Source: Choristocarpus tenellus KU-1152 (Eukaryota; Phaeophyceae). Taken from it: a DNA stretch of 25,773 nt. The stretch spans positions 1 to 25,773 of the forward strand of contig CAXNAD020000177.1 in assembly GCA_964200185.2 (NCBI GenBank), given 5' to 3'. The notes under the pieces are model-generated. The model made no database searches. It saw nothing but the letters and a program-made list of their open reading frames with translations, and had not been told where the DNA came from. Below are positions 1 to 12,000 of the stretch, in pieces. The translations under genes and the position numbers were made by a program. The stretch's first letter is position 1; each line of letters starts with the position of its first letter.

Positions 1-1866
1 GGTCTGGGGCAATGGACGGGTGAGGTAGGTCTGGTGTATTGTGCTAGCTTCCTTCTTTCGTGTCCTGTCCCCTGGAGTCAACATTCCTCTCTCTCTGATG
101 ATTCGTGCACTCAATTTTTTTTACTGGGTGACTGCAGCGGCTGTGGTTGTGAAAATTTGTTTCTGTTGGGTTGGGTTGGGTTGGTTCCACGTGTTCCTAG
201 AAATAAAAGCCAGCCAGGATACTGTTTCATGTATGGTTGTGGTTGGGCGAGCAGCGTGCCTGCAGGTAGTATAGATCTATCCCTAATGATAAGCTAGAGA
301 TACCAATAATACAATGGAGGAAGGAATGGATTCATTATCTACTCTTTGATTTGGTTGTGAAAGAGAGAGATATGGAGAGATATTAGCAAGGTAATACATA
401 CATAATACCGCTGGTACTGCTGCTTTGAGGTCTTCCTCCACTGACTCGCGGTCGTTGGAACTTTTTTTTTCTGTGGACAGGTGGGTTTTGTGATTGTTGG
501 AAAGCCAATCGAACAATAGAACATGCCTGTCAACCACTTCACACACCATGCTTCTTACGTGTATTCAAGGTCTATCACTCTCACAGTAGCGCAGCAGTCA
601 AACGTTGTTTTGGCATTCTAGAAGGATGTAGGTCGTTGTGTTGTTCCTACATCTAGCGAAGAGAAATCGCACATGAGCGATTTCTTGGGCAGGGGTGGTG
701 GTTGATTGAATTCAACTGACTTTTCTTGTGAAGTTATTTCATCAATATGTGTACGGACTGAATGAGAAACCACCATCAAAAAGTCAGAACATGTGTAGTG
801 TAGTGTAGAGACTAGCAGAGTACAATGTACTGTGGCAGAGCAGTTACTGATTTGACTTTTATTTTTTTTATTTTAATGTGAAAGGTGTTCGGTCCAATCA
901 AAAAATGGACCCCAACCGAGTCTTTCGGTTCACACAAATGGAACCAAAACTTGAACTACTGCTTCTGCCAAGAAATGTATCAAGCATTAATTACACCTCC
1001 AACAGACAAGAGCTATTATTGCAGTCGGGAGCATGAAGTGACTACCTCCACCTGTAACGGACAGGGTCTTGCATGAGGGATCATGATTTTTTTTTTCTCA
1101 CAGTGTGTTTGTTATGATACGTGCTGTGTTGTAGGATGTGTGGATCCATTCATGTGAAAAAATTATGATGTGAAAACTATGATGCTGTCCATACACAGGT
1201 TGCCACGGGCAGAGGTGCTGTGGTCAGAAGAACATACTAGAGAGCACCACACCCAAACAGATTAATCTATCTGGATCAACCCACTTTCAGAGCGGTGGTA
1301 CTTGAATTACATGGAGGCAACTGAGGAAATGAGTCACGATACAATACTTTATGCAGAATGAACAGTAAGGTGTGCATCAGACTCCTCTCATGTTCTGAAG
1401 GTTACTAAGACCCTCTGGCCCTGGGGTATGAATGAAGAAATACCAAGTAATACCATTCATCAGGCATATGTGGACATGTGATCTTATTCTCAAATAAAAC
1501 TTAAAGGTTGGAAGGATCACATAGCACCAAAAGATACCCTATTTGCAGCCCATATTGCCTCCAATAGATGAGAAGAAATGTAACTAGTGCACAAGCTTGG
1601 GTCGGTGACCTACACGGCTATATTTTCCTAGCTTACATTTGAAGAGTTATCTGAGAAAGCCTCCTCTATATAGTGAGGATATTCTAAAGACCTCTTTGGT
1701 CCAAACCATTAGTCCCCCAACTAATGCCAACACCATGATCAACTAAAAATAACTCAGAGGCAAGAATCACCTGCAGGGAGAGCACCAACACACCCAACAG
1801 CAAACAGAAGGAGGTTGCACCTAGTGGCGATAGCTTGGAGGTGCCTAGAATATGTTCTGTTCACTA
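1..1866. other. Intergenic stretch without a recognised gene
   Basis: Only short open frames are present and none shows a recognisable domain or protein-like composition. It holds two adjacent short hairpins (listed separately). The right end is the 3' flank of the minus-strand UCHL5-like gene; no AATAAA-type polyadenylation signal was noticed close to its stop. Confidence 0.5.
625..685. repeat. Two adjacent short inverted repeats (hairpins)
   Basis: GATGTAGG at 625-632 pairs with CCTACATC at 646-653 (8-bp arms, 13-nt loop). Eight bases later AGAAATCGC at 662-670 pairs with GCGATTTCT at 677-685 (9-bp arms, 6-nt loop). Both stems are perfect. No gene context suggests a function; they could be a structured RNA, a small element end or chance. 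Confidence 0.4.
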
Positions 1867-2973
1867 CTATTCCACAGGTTTGGCCCGAGGTTCCACACCT
1901 CCGGCTGTCCTTTCCTTGGCTTTCGCCACCAACAAACTCAATTTGCCCTTTTCTGCCAGGATTTTCATTAAATTGACAGCAAAGGGTACGTAGTTGTGCT
2001 TCCGTCGTACATTCTCAACCTTCCATGCAGAAAATTTGACCTCTTCCTCTCGGACCGTGGCATCGCATTCCTCCACCTCTGCAACCTCTGCTGCCCTTTG
2101 AGCTTCCAAATCCTCCACACTTTCAGCCAGCACAAAGGAAGAGCCCAACAACGCCTTATCCACGTCCTTCCCCTGTGCCTCACTGCCCCCACTGCCTCGT
2201 GCCACAGAAAGAGCAGCATCAATGGCTTCAGTACGCCTTATGTGCATGTCCTTGTTCTCTATGGCTGCCAGTTTCCGGTTCCTTACGATAGCCATCAGAT
2301 TGAAACGGATCTCACTTGACGAGTAACGTGCGATCCGCTCTTGAATTGCTGGAGTTGCCACATCAAGCCAATTTGTAGCCCCAAACCCTCCCTCGTCGCC
2401 CTCTTGCTCCATCTCCCCTAGTACGATGGGCCCAGGCCTTAACCCATCCAGCTCGTAGACCTTTCCGCCATGAGGAAGGTAAGCAATGAAATGGAAGGCG
2501 TCCTTGTCCTTGCCGGCATACTCCCTCTCATCGGGCAGAAAGGCTTCCTGGCGCGCGAAACTGTTGTGGGCCGCACGTACCTTCTCATCATTGCTGATCG
2601 CAAGCCCCTTCATGTCTGGGGTGAAAAGACTTGTAAAGTTTTTCAATGATTCAAGCGTATCTCCCAACTCTACCTTGTCAGAAGAGTTCAACAGGACACT
2701 AAGGATGGCCTGGGTAGCGCAGGCGTTTGGGATGACTTGCTGCGCAAAGAAAAGGTTAGGATGATCATTTGCCTCCGCGGGAGTCCGCTTGTTGTCGACC
2801 TCCCCGGTCCATTTGAACAGAAAGACGAGGCCATAGATGGGCTGCAAACGGGCAAAGCTCGCTTCATCAAGACTGTATAGTTCCTCAACCTGAACACCCC
2901 TGACGCCAATACTTTCGATCAGCTCAGTGAATACTCCAGGATCCGATTCGATTGTGCACCATGTGTCCGCCAT
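1867..2973 (-). CDS. UCHL5: Ubiquitin carboxyl-terminal hydrolase, UCHL5/UCH37 type
   Basis: A 368-residue, single-exon cysteine deubiquitinase of peptidase family C12. The N-terminus (W5 to about W55) has the UCH start, including the GVQVEELYSLD stretch. The catalytic set is visible: oxyanion Gln79 and nucleophile Cys85 in AQQVIPNACATQAI, general base His161 in DAFHFIAY, and Asp176 in VYELDGL. The spacing matches animal UCHL5 closely. After the catalytic domain come a charged, coiled-coil-prone region (about 250-325) and the UCH37-like tail around HNYVPFAVNLMKILAEKGKL (about 326-345), then a Lys-rich end. In this family that tail mediates binding to the proteasome receptor Rpn13 (and to INO80), and the enzyme trims ubiquitin chains at the 19S particle. 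It is a little longer than the human protein (329). It ends in TAG. The ATG at 2973 is the natural start. No intron is evident, in contrast to the neighbouring protease gene. Family identity is secure; partners are inferred. Confidence 0.93.
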   Translation of the reverse strand: MADTWCTIESDPGVFTELIESIGVRGVQVEELYSLDEASFARLQPIYGLVFLFKWTGEVDNKRTPAEANDHPNLFFAQQVIPNACATQAILSVLLNSSDKVELGDTLESLKNFTSLFTPDMKGLAISNDEKVRAAHNSFARQEAFLPDEREYAGKDKDAFHFIAYLPHGGKVYELDGLRPGPIVLGEMEQEGDEGGFGATNWLDVATPAIQERIARYSSSEIRFNLMAIVRNRKLAAIENKDMHIRRTEAIDAALSVARGSGGSEAQGKDVDKALLGSSFVLAESVEDLEAQRAAEVAEVEECDATVREEEVKFSAWKVENVRRKHNYVPFAVNLMKILAEKGKLSLLVAKAKERTAGGVEPRAKPVE

Positions 2974-3882
2974 CAGTACTTATTAGGAGTCTGGTCTTGT
3001 CATGAGTACCAATAGGATAGTGGTAGGTAGTACCAGACTAGTTGTGTCCACAAATAGTATCAAAGAGCTCTAGAGCCATACTGGGTTTAAGTATCTTCCT
3101 ATTATTCTATTATGTAGTAGTTTATAGAGAGAGCTCTAGAGCTATAGCAGGTTTAAGTATCTTCCTATTATTCTACTATGTAGTAGTTTATAGAGCTCTA
3201 GAGATCTTGACCATCACCTCTCCTAAACCAAAAAGTTGTGATGAACGATATGATGTATATATATGTAGTCACCAACTGTGCCACCCCTCTTGGGAACGAA
3301 CAAATCTGCTCTAGACCTACCGACAACGTTGCCGAGAATTAAATAGCCATGACTTGCCTCCGATGAGAAGTTCTTACCCTCAGCAGAGGACGGGAAATGA
3401 CGTGACAAGGTGAACCTAGTTTAACTGAAAGGCATTTTTTACAATGTACCAAACGAAAGGGATTGGTCTTCTCACGTCTCGACATAAAACGGCATCCAAC
3501 TTCAGAGTCTGTGTAGTTGTACAGCAATCATGGAACATACTATTGAATAGCGATCCCGATGATGTGCTAGACCTGGGAGGAATCGAAGTTAACAGGTATA
3601 GCAGCAACCTTGGTGTGCAAGAGTTAGAGTAAAACGAGAGAGCGAAACCAGTGGGAGGGCTACTTATGTGAGTGAGAGGATGACGCCAGTTGTTTAGATG
3701 GTGTTGCAGGCACCGCAGTAGCATTGCAGACGTCACAGTAGCAATTCCCAAAATGATCATCAGTTACTTCCTCTGGATTGCAACCCAAGATTTTTGGTTG
3801 GGCGGGTCGGGGAACAGTCTACATATAATGTCTGGTGGTGATACACAGATTTAAGGTTGAATTCCCAGCTTTCAAACAAGCC
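2974..3882. other. Upstream region of the UCHL5-like gene
   Basis: This probably contains the minus-strand promoter of the UCHL5-like gene. The only clear structure is the 66-bp tandem duplication listed separately. An open frame on the minus strand at 3416-3760 has no recognisable domain and is not called as a gene. Confidence 0.4.
3065..3198. repeat. Tandem duplication, about 66-bp unit, two copies plus a partial third
   Basis: Units begin with GAGCTCTAGAG at 3065, 3131 and 3193. The first two are nearly identical through TTTAAGTATCTTCCTATTAT and GTAGTAGTTTATAGAGA; the third is only its first dozen bases. The array lies 92-225 bp upstream of the UCHL5-like start codon, where it could affect the promoter. 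It also creates an overlapping pseudo-open frame on the plus strand that should not be read as a gene. Confidence 0.9.
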
Positions 3883-4299
3883 TCATCTCAACTTCTGGGT
3901 GTTTGGGATTCTCGACGATAGTTGGAGATAGAGCTCTTTGTCGCAGGGTGTGAAAATCAGACCTGAAACTTTAAAACCGTTTAGTAACATTTTGTTTCCT
4001 ACCTGCTCAGGAGCGAAATTGCAAGGCACCAGAATTTCAAATTCTTGAGGTCGGTTATACCAACTGATACAAGACTTGGCATGATGGGAAAGGCGAATGA
4101 CTTCCCTCCTCAAAATTGGGCACCTGCCTTCGGAGACTACTATTGACTGCGCAAGGTCTTTGGCAAGGTCCAGTGAGATGCCCAAGCACATATCGCACTG
4201 AAATAAGGAATGGCCGCAACGATATTGGATCGGTAGGTTAAGGGTGACATCACAGCGCCTGCATGATGGACAGGACTTGAGAGTAGCCTCTAGTCGCAA
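3883..4299 (-). pseudogene. Degenerate RING/SIAH-like zinc-binding fragment
   Basis: A 138-codon open frame resembles the front half of a seven-in-absentia type E3 ligase. A RING-like pattern is visible: C10-x2-C13, C28-x-H30, C35-x2-C38, then C60-P-I-L where a CPxC would be expected, so the last zinc ligand is missing. It is followed by HHAKSC (72-77) and a later Cys93, as in a SIAH zinc finger. The frame stays open upstream to about 4355 with no clear ATG, so it may be a 3' exon whose start lies behind an intron, or a decaying copy. It lies on the same strand as the UCHL5-like gene, about 900 bp upstream of it. Family assignment is by eye from cysteine and histidine spacing. Confidence 0.35.
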
Positions 4300-4355
4300 G
4301 GGACGCCCAAGAACATTTCCGCAGGAGGAGACAGCAGGAGGAGATTGATTCGATT

Positions 4356-5863
4356 AAAGGAGTGAAAATGCTCATACGGACTTGTGAGAGAAGTGGTGCA
4401 CAGACCAATTGTCACCAAACAGAACATAAGGAGGTATATATCAAGGACACAAGACCCAAACTATATGGAAGAGTGATGAAGCAAGATCGATAGGGTGGCC
4501 TTCGTTTTGGGCATCTTGAAATGGCCCACAGGACACGTGTTTGGCCCCATCTCTAACCAAGTCTACCTGGAAGGAAAGTGGTTTGACTTGGATTCCTACG
4601 AGAAAAGGGTTGCCTCAAGCCCAGAGAGGCACCACCTGGGTGTCCTCGTGCCATAAGCACGCCGCACGTGCCAAAGGTTATGTTCTTGCTGCAAATGCTT
4701 GCCCTCGTGTTTGGGAGGATGGAACTAAGTGGGACGGGAAGATCAGCATTCGGTTCCTGATAGAGGAAGTTGAGGCAATACGATCATCTTGTAATTGTCG
4801 CCGAGGCACCATGGTGGTCTCTACGAGGATATCCTCAACAAGGAAGAGGATCACAGAGAATAGTGCATTTAGATGGGTCCTTTGTGGCAAAGGGTAGGGC
4901 GCTCCTGCATACTCCAAGGAAGAACCTAGAGCTTGGGGTGTACTGATTCAACTTCCATCAAATTTTGAACAGAGCTTACTGACGATGTATACAAACATAT
5001 CATCTATCCTCAGGTCTTCATTGGTATAAGATGTGACATCAAACTACTGAAGGAGAGAGTGGAACGACGTGGATGGAGCGAATAGAAAAGGTAGGAAAGG
5101 TGGGGCATCAAATACCCCACACAGATGGACGAAATTACACGCAGTCGGCCCATGTGTGATGTCGGACGAAAAGAAGAGAGCCTGCACTTTGTGCCCTTGA
5201 CGTTGACATTTCAATGTTTATTTATCATGATTAAGGAATCGCTTTCAATTCGAAATTGGAAGAGAGATCAAGAAACTTGAGACACGATTAGGGAAGTGCC
5301 TAGCAGGGGTAGTCGTGGAGATGTTGCCAGGGATATAGCAATACGAGACCAGGCATGGGTGTAACTTGGTTGTGTTGGGTGCTGAGACAGCAAAGTAATA
5401 TTTTCGCAGAATGCAGGACATCATGTAATTATGTCTTCTTGGCTGATACTACGTACTCCAGTACTACTCTGGACTACCTAGAAGTATGATAGAATTAGGA
5501 CGTAGGACGCCACTTCAGAAAACTGACCACATAATAGAAGTGTATGGTAAAGAGTGGGATACAAGAGTATGTGCGAGATTATTGGAGCTTTAAGGAGTCA
5601 AACAGATTTGTAGAGAGAGTTGATATGTCTGAGTACTACTGAATACTTCTGTCACGACATTACATGGGATGGTTGTCCAATGCCCTACCAACTTGAAGGT
5701 TGAAGGATGAACAAAGAGAAATGACGACAAGATCTAAGAAACATTTTCTGTGGACCAAGTTGGACATGAAAGGCGTTACACTCAAGAAACACGGCTTCCT
5801 TGTGATCGACCAACCCCTCCACGAATGTAGCTAACGTCCTCAGACCTCATCATCCTTTACAAT
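4356..5863. other. Intergenic stretch, possible decayed coding sequence at 4505-4900
   Basis: Between 4505 and 4900 the plus strand has protein-like stretches in two successive frames (for example GPISNQVYLEGKWFDLDSYE, then KHAARAKGYVLAANACPRVW), interrupted by a stop. This could be a broken gene or exon fragments, but no family was recognised. From 4900 to 5863 nothing beyond the 5' flank of the protease gene was seen; an in-frame stop at 5828-5830 limits that gene's first exon. Confidence 0.25.
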
Positions 5864-6058
5864 ATGTTTTTTCTCGATATAGCATACACCTCATGGTTGT
5901 CGGTTGCCATCGGCTTGGGTTTTGTTGTATCACCCGTCAATCCCAATAACGTTGGAGTTGAGTCGAGAGTCCACATCAACCACCTTGACGGGGCGGATGA
6001 TGACCACCTCACCCTGGACAAGCTCGAAGGCATGTGGAGGACGAGCCTCGTACTACAG
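5864..6058 (+). CDS. Protease exon 1: start and signal segment
   Basis: Sixty-five codons, ending CAG|GTAATA in phase 0. The first 25 residues hold a hydrophobic run (WLSVAIGLGFVV) after MFFLDIAYTS, as in a signal peptide or signal anchor. An in-frame stop lies 36 bp upstream of the ATG. The rest is acidic. Inclusion in the protease gene rests on strand, distance, phase and the need for a secretory signal. Confidence 0.6.
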
Positions 6059-9000
6059 GTAATAACAGATCGTAGTCAAGAGTATCTACTCGTGTATCCA
6101 ACATAACTTCCAGTAGAGCCGAGCTTGGACAATTTCCCTTAACGTATCTATGATATATTTAGCTTAGCTCACCTCTCCTCATTCCGATCTACCCCCTTTG
6201 GCATGTCGTACCACGCCTTTACGGGTAGCTTGATCGCTCCTCTTTGGGTAGAGAACAGGCCTTCCAAGTGACATTGGACTTTGAGCGGCAGACTCTTGCG
6301 GCCTCCATATCCATCGATGAGGAAGACTCCATTCATAGTGGATACGACCTTGATGCTGTGCAACCTTGCTCTCCATACCTGGTGTGCACAAAGAGGCACC
6401 CAGATGCCGTGCAAGCAGTAGAAGATGCTGTTGAACGTGCCCGTACACAGTTAACATACTCCAAGGGTAATACTTCGTGCCTGTTGGCTGGCCTTCGTCC
6501 CGCCGATCTGACTTTCCTTGGGACCCTTAAGGATCTTCTCTTTGTCGATCCCCTGCCACACACCGCCAAGCTCGCCACCAGCTTGCATGCAGAACTCAAG
6601 GAGATCAGCTCCAAGGCAACACCCCTGTCTTCGGAGAATGAAGGACAAGGCGAGAAAGAAAACGCAGAAATGAACCAGGACAGGAAGAAAAATGAGGGAC
6701 ATGTTGATGTCGCACCAACGACAAAGGAGGGTGCGCGTTTTAGGGCAAATGGAAGAACCGCAACGGAAACAGCAACAACGGCATTCCAATACATCAATTT
6801 CAACCATGGAGAGGTCCTGCCAGATGGCCTGGAGGTTTCACTTACCCCTGGTGCATGGAGTACAGAGGCAGCAGCCAAATGGAGTACCCACTTGAAATCA
6901 TTTGACTCGGTGAGATGCCTGTGGGACCAACACATTCGTGAGCGGTTCCTGTGGACCCACTCCAAACACTCCAGGACGATGGATAGCAAGCACAGCCTTA
7001 GTGACGTGACACAACTATGGAAATATGTGGCATGGAGCAGCAGTCAAGAAGGGACATGCGATCTGGGTCGCTTACATGTAGACGTTCAGAATGAGGACAG
7101 CACCACAAGTACAGGTAGGAATTGGGGCAGGAGAAATGGTCGCCACCACGAGACCAGGGGCATTGAGGAGGGCAGCAGAGCAGTGCTAAGGGGAGTAGGG
7201 ACCCTCGGAGAGACATCTGCTGATCACTCCCACTGCTTAATGACGCTAGTAGCATATCTTTCCACCAGGGCGGAGGTGGCATACATAGATGACCTGCCAC
7301 CCGTGAGGTCTGCCAACACAGAAGCATCATGGATTATTCAGAGCGGAAGTGAGAGCACATTCCCTGTGTGGGACGAGGACATCCAAGGGCAGACCGAGGT
7401 GTGAGTCTAACAAATCACTGAGGGCTCATGTTTGGTCTCAACTCAGTCAACGTGACAATTAGGTTGATTTTTTATCCCCACTAGGATGGATAAATGGAAC
7501 CAGGAAGATATCTTATTTTCTTGTTCAATTTTATGCTCTCTCTGTCCCTTAAGTCTGTTCCTTTGTGCACGCAACTCTTTGGGGTGACCTCCAATTTCAA
7601 GACGGATTTTTGCATTGGATTCCTTGACGTTTTTTGCATTAGCAAACCTTTCCTCGCTTTCACTCAACGCCGTCAATCCACCGATTCAGTGCCTTCTTGT
7701 GGGCCTATGCCCGCCTAACCTCTGTTCCATATATTCAGAACCATTTTGGTATATATATATTTCAAATATAGCTCATTTTATGTACAATTTTCCGAGGAAT
7801 CCAAAGCAAAAATTCGTTTTGAAATCGGAGTTAATCCCGAAGAGTTACATGCATAATGGAACAGACTTATGGGACAGGGGGAGTATATGAATTGCATGGG
7901 CTACCTAATTTTGGAAACTTTTTTTCACTGTGCTATTTTGGTTTTGGATAGAGGGAGAAAGAGCCAACCTCAGCACTACTGCAATTCAAAGTATCTGGGG
8001 GGGGGGAGCGGGGGGTCTACCCCAGTATCCATTTGGGCCAAAATCAGGAAAAGTGCATTTGCACTATCCATCCAACGTATGCAAGCAAATCACCCAAAAA
8101 TCGCGTAGTGAAAAAATTGACTCCAAATGGACAGTCGCCAACCCCCCCCCAGATACTTTGAGCCTGCCATCTTACCTAACAAGATTGTTGCCTGAGGTTT
8201 CAAATTGCTGAGTAGGGAATTGATGTCTGAGTGAAAGTATCTTAGAGGGTACGAGTTTTGCCCTGTTTATCCGTTTGGGGCTTGGCTTCCCACCGGGTTT
8301 TTTTATGACATTTCACCTACTCCGAACTGTTTCGGAGTAGGTGAAATGTGTATGTTGTGAAAAGCTGTGTCCAGAATAAGGACATTGACACTTCCTATCA
8401 AACACGATAGCCAAAATTACATCAAAATCGGAACATTGAACTTTGACCCTCAAATGGACATGGCTCTACCCTCTAAGATACTTTGACTGTCTCTCCACAA
8501 TATAACTTAAGTTTGCATGTGAATCATCGGCATTTTATAGTACAAACATAGGGGATGCTCTTAATGAAAAGAAATATGGGTACATATGTGTTTTGATAGT
8601 GTGCAGTAATCTCCCTAAATCTTCCTTGAGGTTGTCATCAAAGCAATAAACCTTTTTTTACACACATTGCCAAACCTCAAGACATCACAAATGAGAAAAA
8701 GAGAGAGAGAGAGAGAGAGAGTGTGTGTGTGTGTGTGTGCCCATCCATCATCCAGTCGAGTTATTCTTGCAAAACTTCTTCTAAGTCCCCTTTAAATATG
8801 GACAGCACGCTTGTCTCGCAACATGGCAATCCTCTCTCTCTCTGGTCACTACAAATATTTCGTTTTCATTATTTTTATCACCAATCGGATGCTTTTTGCC
8901 CTTGCCGGGAATTGGCAGATAGTGGCAGTGGCTGACTCTGGGTTGGACAGGAATTCATGCTACTTTAGGGAGGATGATGGCGATAATATTGCCTGCTCTA

Positions 9001-12000
9001 CCTACACCAGTCCTGTGTGTGACATCACCAAGCGAAAGGTAGCTCAGCTGCCTCTGTATTGGTTTCTTAGTCCTTTTCTAGGCTTCTAGAGTTTGGAGGT
9101 AGTGACTTAGAGATATACAATTGTCATGGTCCAATGACTAACTGTGGTAAGAATGTCAGCAGGAAGGTATGAGGAGTGGAGGAAAAGTAACAAGGGGTGT
9201 GTGTACGCATCAAGTTGGGGTGATGAAGAGCTTGGGTGTGACTATTGCAACAACAGTCATCGTCTGAACACAATTATAAACAGTTTACCCATGCAGAGAT
9301 TGATAGGATAGGGTGCATGGCGGGGGGGGGAGGGGGGGGGTCTACACCAGCGTCCATTTGGGCCAAAATCAGGAAAAATGCATTTACACTATCCATCCGA
9401 CATATGCAAGCAAATCAACCAAAAATCGCGACATGAAAAAACTGACTCCAAATGGACAGCCGCCAACCCCCCCCCCGATACTTTGAGCCATGCTTTTTCC
9501 TAATCTATGCAAAGATCAAAGAAAAGGAAAAGGAAGGTTGAGGAGGTAGGGAACATGATACAAAGCATGTCAATTAGACCATACTCGATCGATTGGTATG
9601 TAATGACCTATTTTTCGTATTGAGCCATCTAAATTAGTACCACGTAGGGTTGAGACTGCACCCCGCCTTACCTCCTGAATCTCTTTTCATGACTCTATCC
9701 ATGAGAAGAAACACATCCGTCCTCCACTCTTGGCCATTCACCACACCTCATTATCCAGCCCATATGCTTTTACAATTACTGCACTACTACAATAATTTCT
9801 TGCCTGTTCTCACAGGTCGTCCAGTATGTTGGGTATGTGGACTGCGAGGACTACCAGGATGGACACGGCACTCATGTCAGTGGCACTGTGGCTGGAGCAA
9901 TGAGCGGAACCAGCTCTGGGGAGCACCTTGGCGACGGGGTGAATGAGCCTTCCCTTTTCTCACGTTGCCCCCGAGGAATTTTGAAAAGTAGATTGAGGTT
10001 AAAATAGATATTGCGCGCATCGCATTGGTCACATTGTGACATACAAGTCATCTCATTAGTGGAAACATTGATGGGTTCGTGCAATGCCCCCTACCTACCC
10101 CCTAAATCTTATTTCTGCTCCTATAACTGTTCATAAGACTCTTTCCATTCAAATATTGACTCAAGATGAGCCTGTTGCCTACCCTGAACACAACACCTGC
10201 ATGATCATGAATGGCATTTGTCTCAGGTTGCCCTTACAGCAACAACTCTGCCTACCCCCAAGTTCTTACTTGTAGTATCCTTCACATTGCCAGTTCTGAG
10301 AAGATTGACTGGAGAAGTTGTTCTTCACATGACATGTGCACCCAAGCGATCTGAGTTAGATGATAATTCCTTCCAGCTTTAAAAGGAGCTTGATGTTGAA
10401 ACTTAATGAACCCAAGGACAGAAAATCATACAAGCAATATTGCCTCTTTCATCATACGGGGTGTGGGCTCGAGTCAGGGTTAGGGTTACTAGAGAATTGT
10501 GTATCCGGAATCATACTCACCTAATCATGAGAAACTCTCCTCGAACATCGATTTTTTTATTGCTAATTGTCACATCCACTTCAGAGGAAAGGTGTTTGGC
10601 CCAAACTATCTGGGGGGGGCGGGGCGGTCTACACCATGGTGTCCATTTGGGCCAAAACCAGGAAAAGTGCACTTGCATTATCCATTCGACGTATGCAACC
10701 AAATCACTCAAAAATCGCGACATGAAAAAATTTCCCCCAAATGGACAGCAGCCACCCCCTCCCCCCCCCAGATACTTTGAACCTTTGAATTGCTTAACCT
10801 CTCAGAGGTATTTATCATTACCATAATGGTAACTATACTTACATACGGCATCCTCAATATTCCAAGTCATGCAAATATTCGCTCTCTGAAACACACCTTC
10901 CTTCCTCCAGGTGGGATTCCATTCCAAGATTGCCATATTTGACTTCGGGAACTCCAAAGGGGAACTAACAACACCCAGTAACATCAAAGTTAGTACCTCC
11001 CGTTTTATTGTTGTTACTCTGAAATGGAGGCTAGTGCATGCCCTGGGCGGTGCTGAGTGAATGGAGAAGGAGCTATGAAGATTAGGCTTGCAGACTCCAA
11101 CTAACCCCTTAGCTTGACACAATGTATAGAGACAAAAAACGGGTTCCTTCTTAGTTACAAATTTGAATTTGCAAACCCGATCGCAATCCTGCCATGTGGG
11201 TACCGTAAGCAGGTCACCAATTAGCCCTCACACCAAACCCCCATAAAACTGTCATCCTATTCCGATCATCGCCTGCTTTCTTTGTGGAGGCCAGGTTTCT
11301 GTCAAAGACCTGGCCCTTTGATGCCCCTTTGATGCCCCATTCCCCTTCCCCCAACACTCGACTTCTTGTAACATGCACCCCCCTTGGTCGCGTACATCCA
11401 CGAAATAGACCCAGATGCTGGACCCCCCGTATGCAATTGGAGCAAGAATTAGCACCAACAGCTGGGGCGCAATTCGCACATACTACACCTCATTGGACAG
11501 GCAGCTAGACGACTTTGCCTACAACAATGATGACATGCTCATCCTTGTTGCGGCAGGAAATTGCGGGGACTCCAGCAGTGGCTGCTCCCATGGAGGCCAG
11601 GCAATCAACGGAGCAGGGTCTGTACTGTCCCCTGCCCTGGCCAAGAACGTTGTTGGTGTTGGGGCCAGTGAGTCCGCTCCGAGTTCTGCTGGCCTTTCTG
11701 ATAATGTCAATGAGGTAAGGTGACTGACTGATGATAGGGCTTGTTATTGATTTCTAAGTTTGACCGTTTAACCCCTCCTGAGTACTCTCCATATCTGACA
11801 CACGAAATATTCGCCTCAGATAATGTATGGTTTATTAAGATTCTCATGTTATCCAATTTGAAAGAGTCAAAGTATCTTAGAAGGTAGAGCCATATCCATT
11901 TGGGGGCAAAAATCCAAAGTTGCGATTTTGATGCAATTTTGGCTATCGTTTTTGTTAGGAAGGGTCAATATCCTCGTTCCGGACGCATGTTTCCATAACG

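Larger units (their letters stand above)
7399..8918 (+). other. Intron 2, 1520 nt, with two transposon insertions and a microsatellite
   Basis: GT-AG intron between the proregion exon and the catalytic Asp exon. It contains family A copy 1, family B copy 1 and a GA/GT microsatellite, with no protein-like sequence otherwise. It is one of the longest introns in the gene. Confidence 0.7.

Noticed and set aside
3042-3314. Open frame with an internal peptide repeat
   Set aside because: It is a translation of the 66-bp tandem DNA repeat with no coding character.
6333-6989. 218-codon open frame on the minus strand
   Set aside because: It lies antisense to protease exon 2, which has clear family features; the minus frame has none.
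7399-7405. Perfect-looking donor GTGAGT at 7401
   Set aside because: Using it puts the only workable exon 3 acceptor out of phase and gives an immediate stop; GTGTGA at 7399 keeps the frame.
8723-8935. Open frame beginning with a Cys-Val repeat
   Set aside because: It is the translation of the GT microsatellite followed by intron sequence.
9245-9436. Open frames with Gly runs inside family A elements
   Set aside because: They translate the G-rich ends of the repeat and recur in the other A copies.
10473-10490. Two TTAGGG-like units, resembling telomere repeat
   Set aside because: Only two imperfect units inside an intron; no array.
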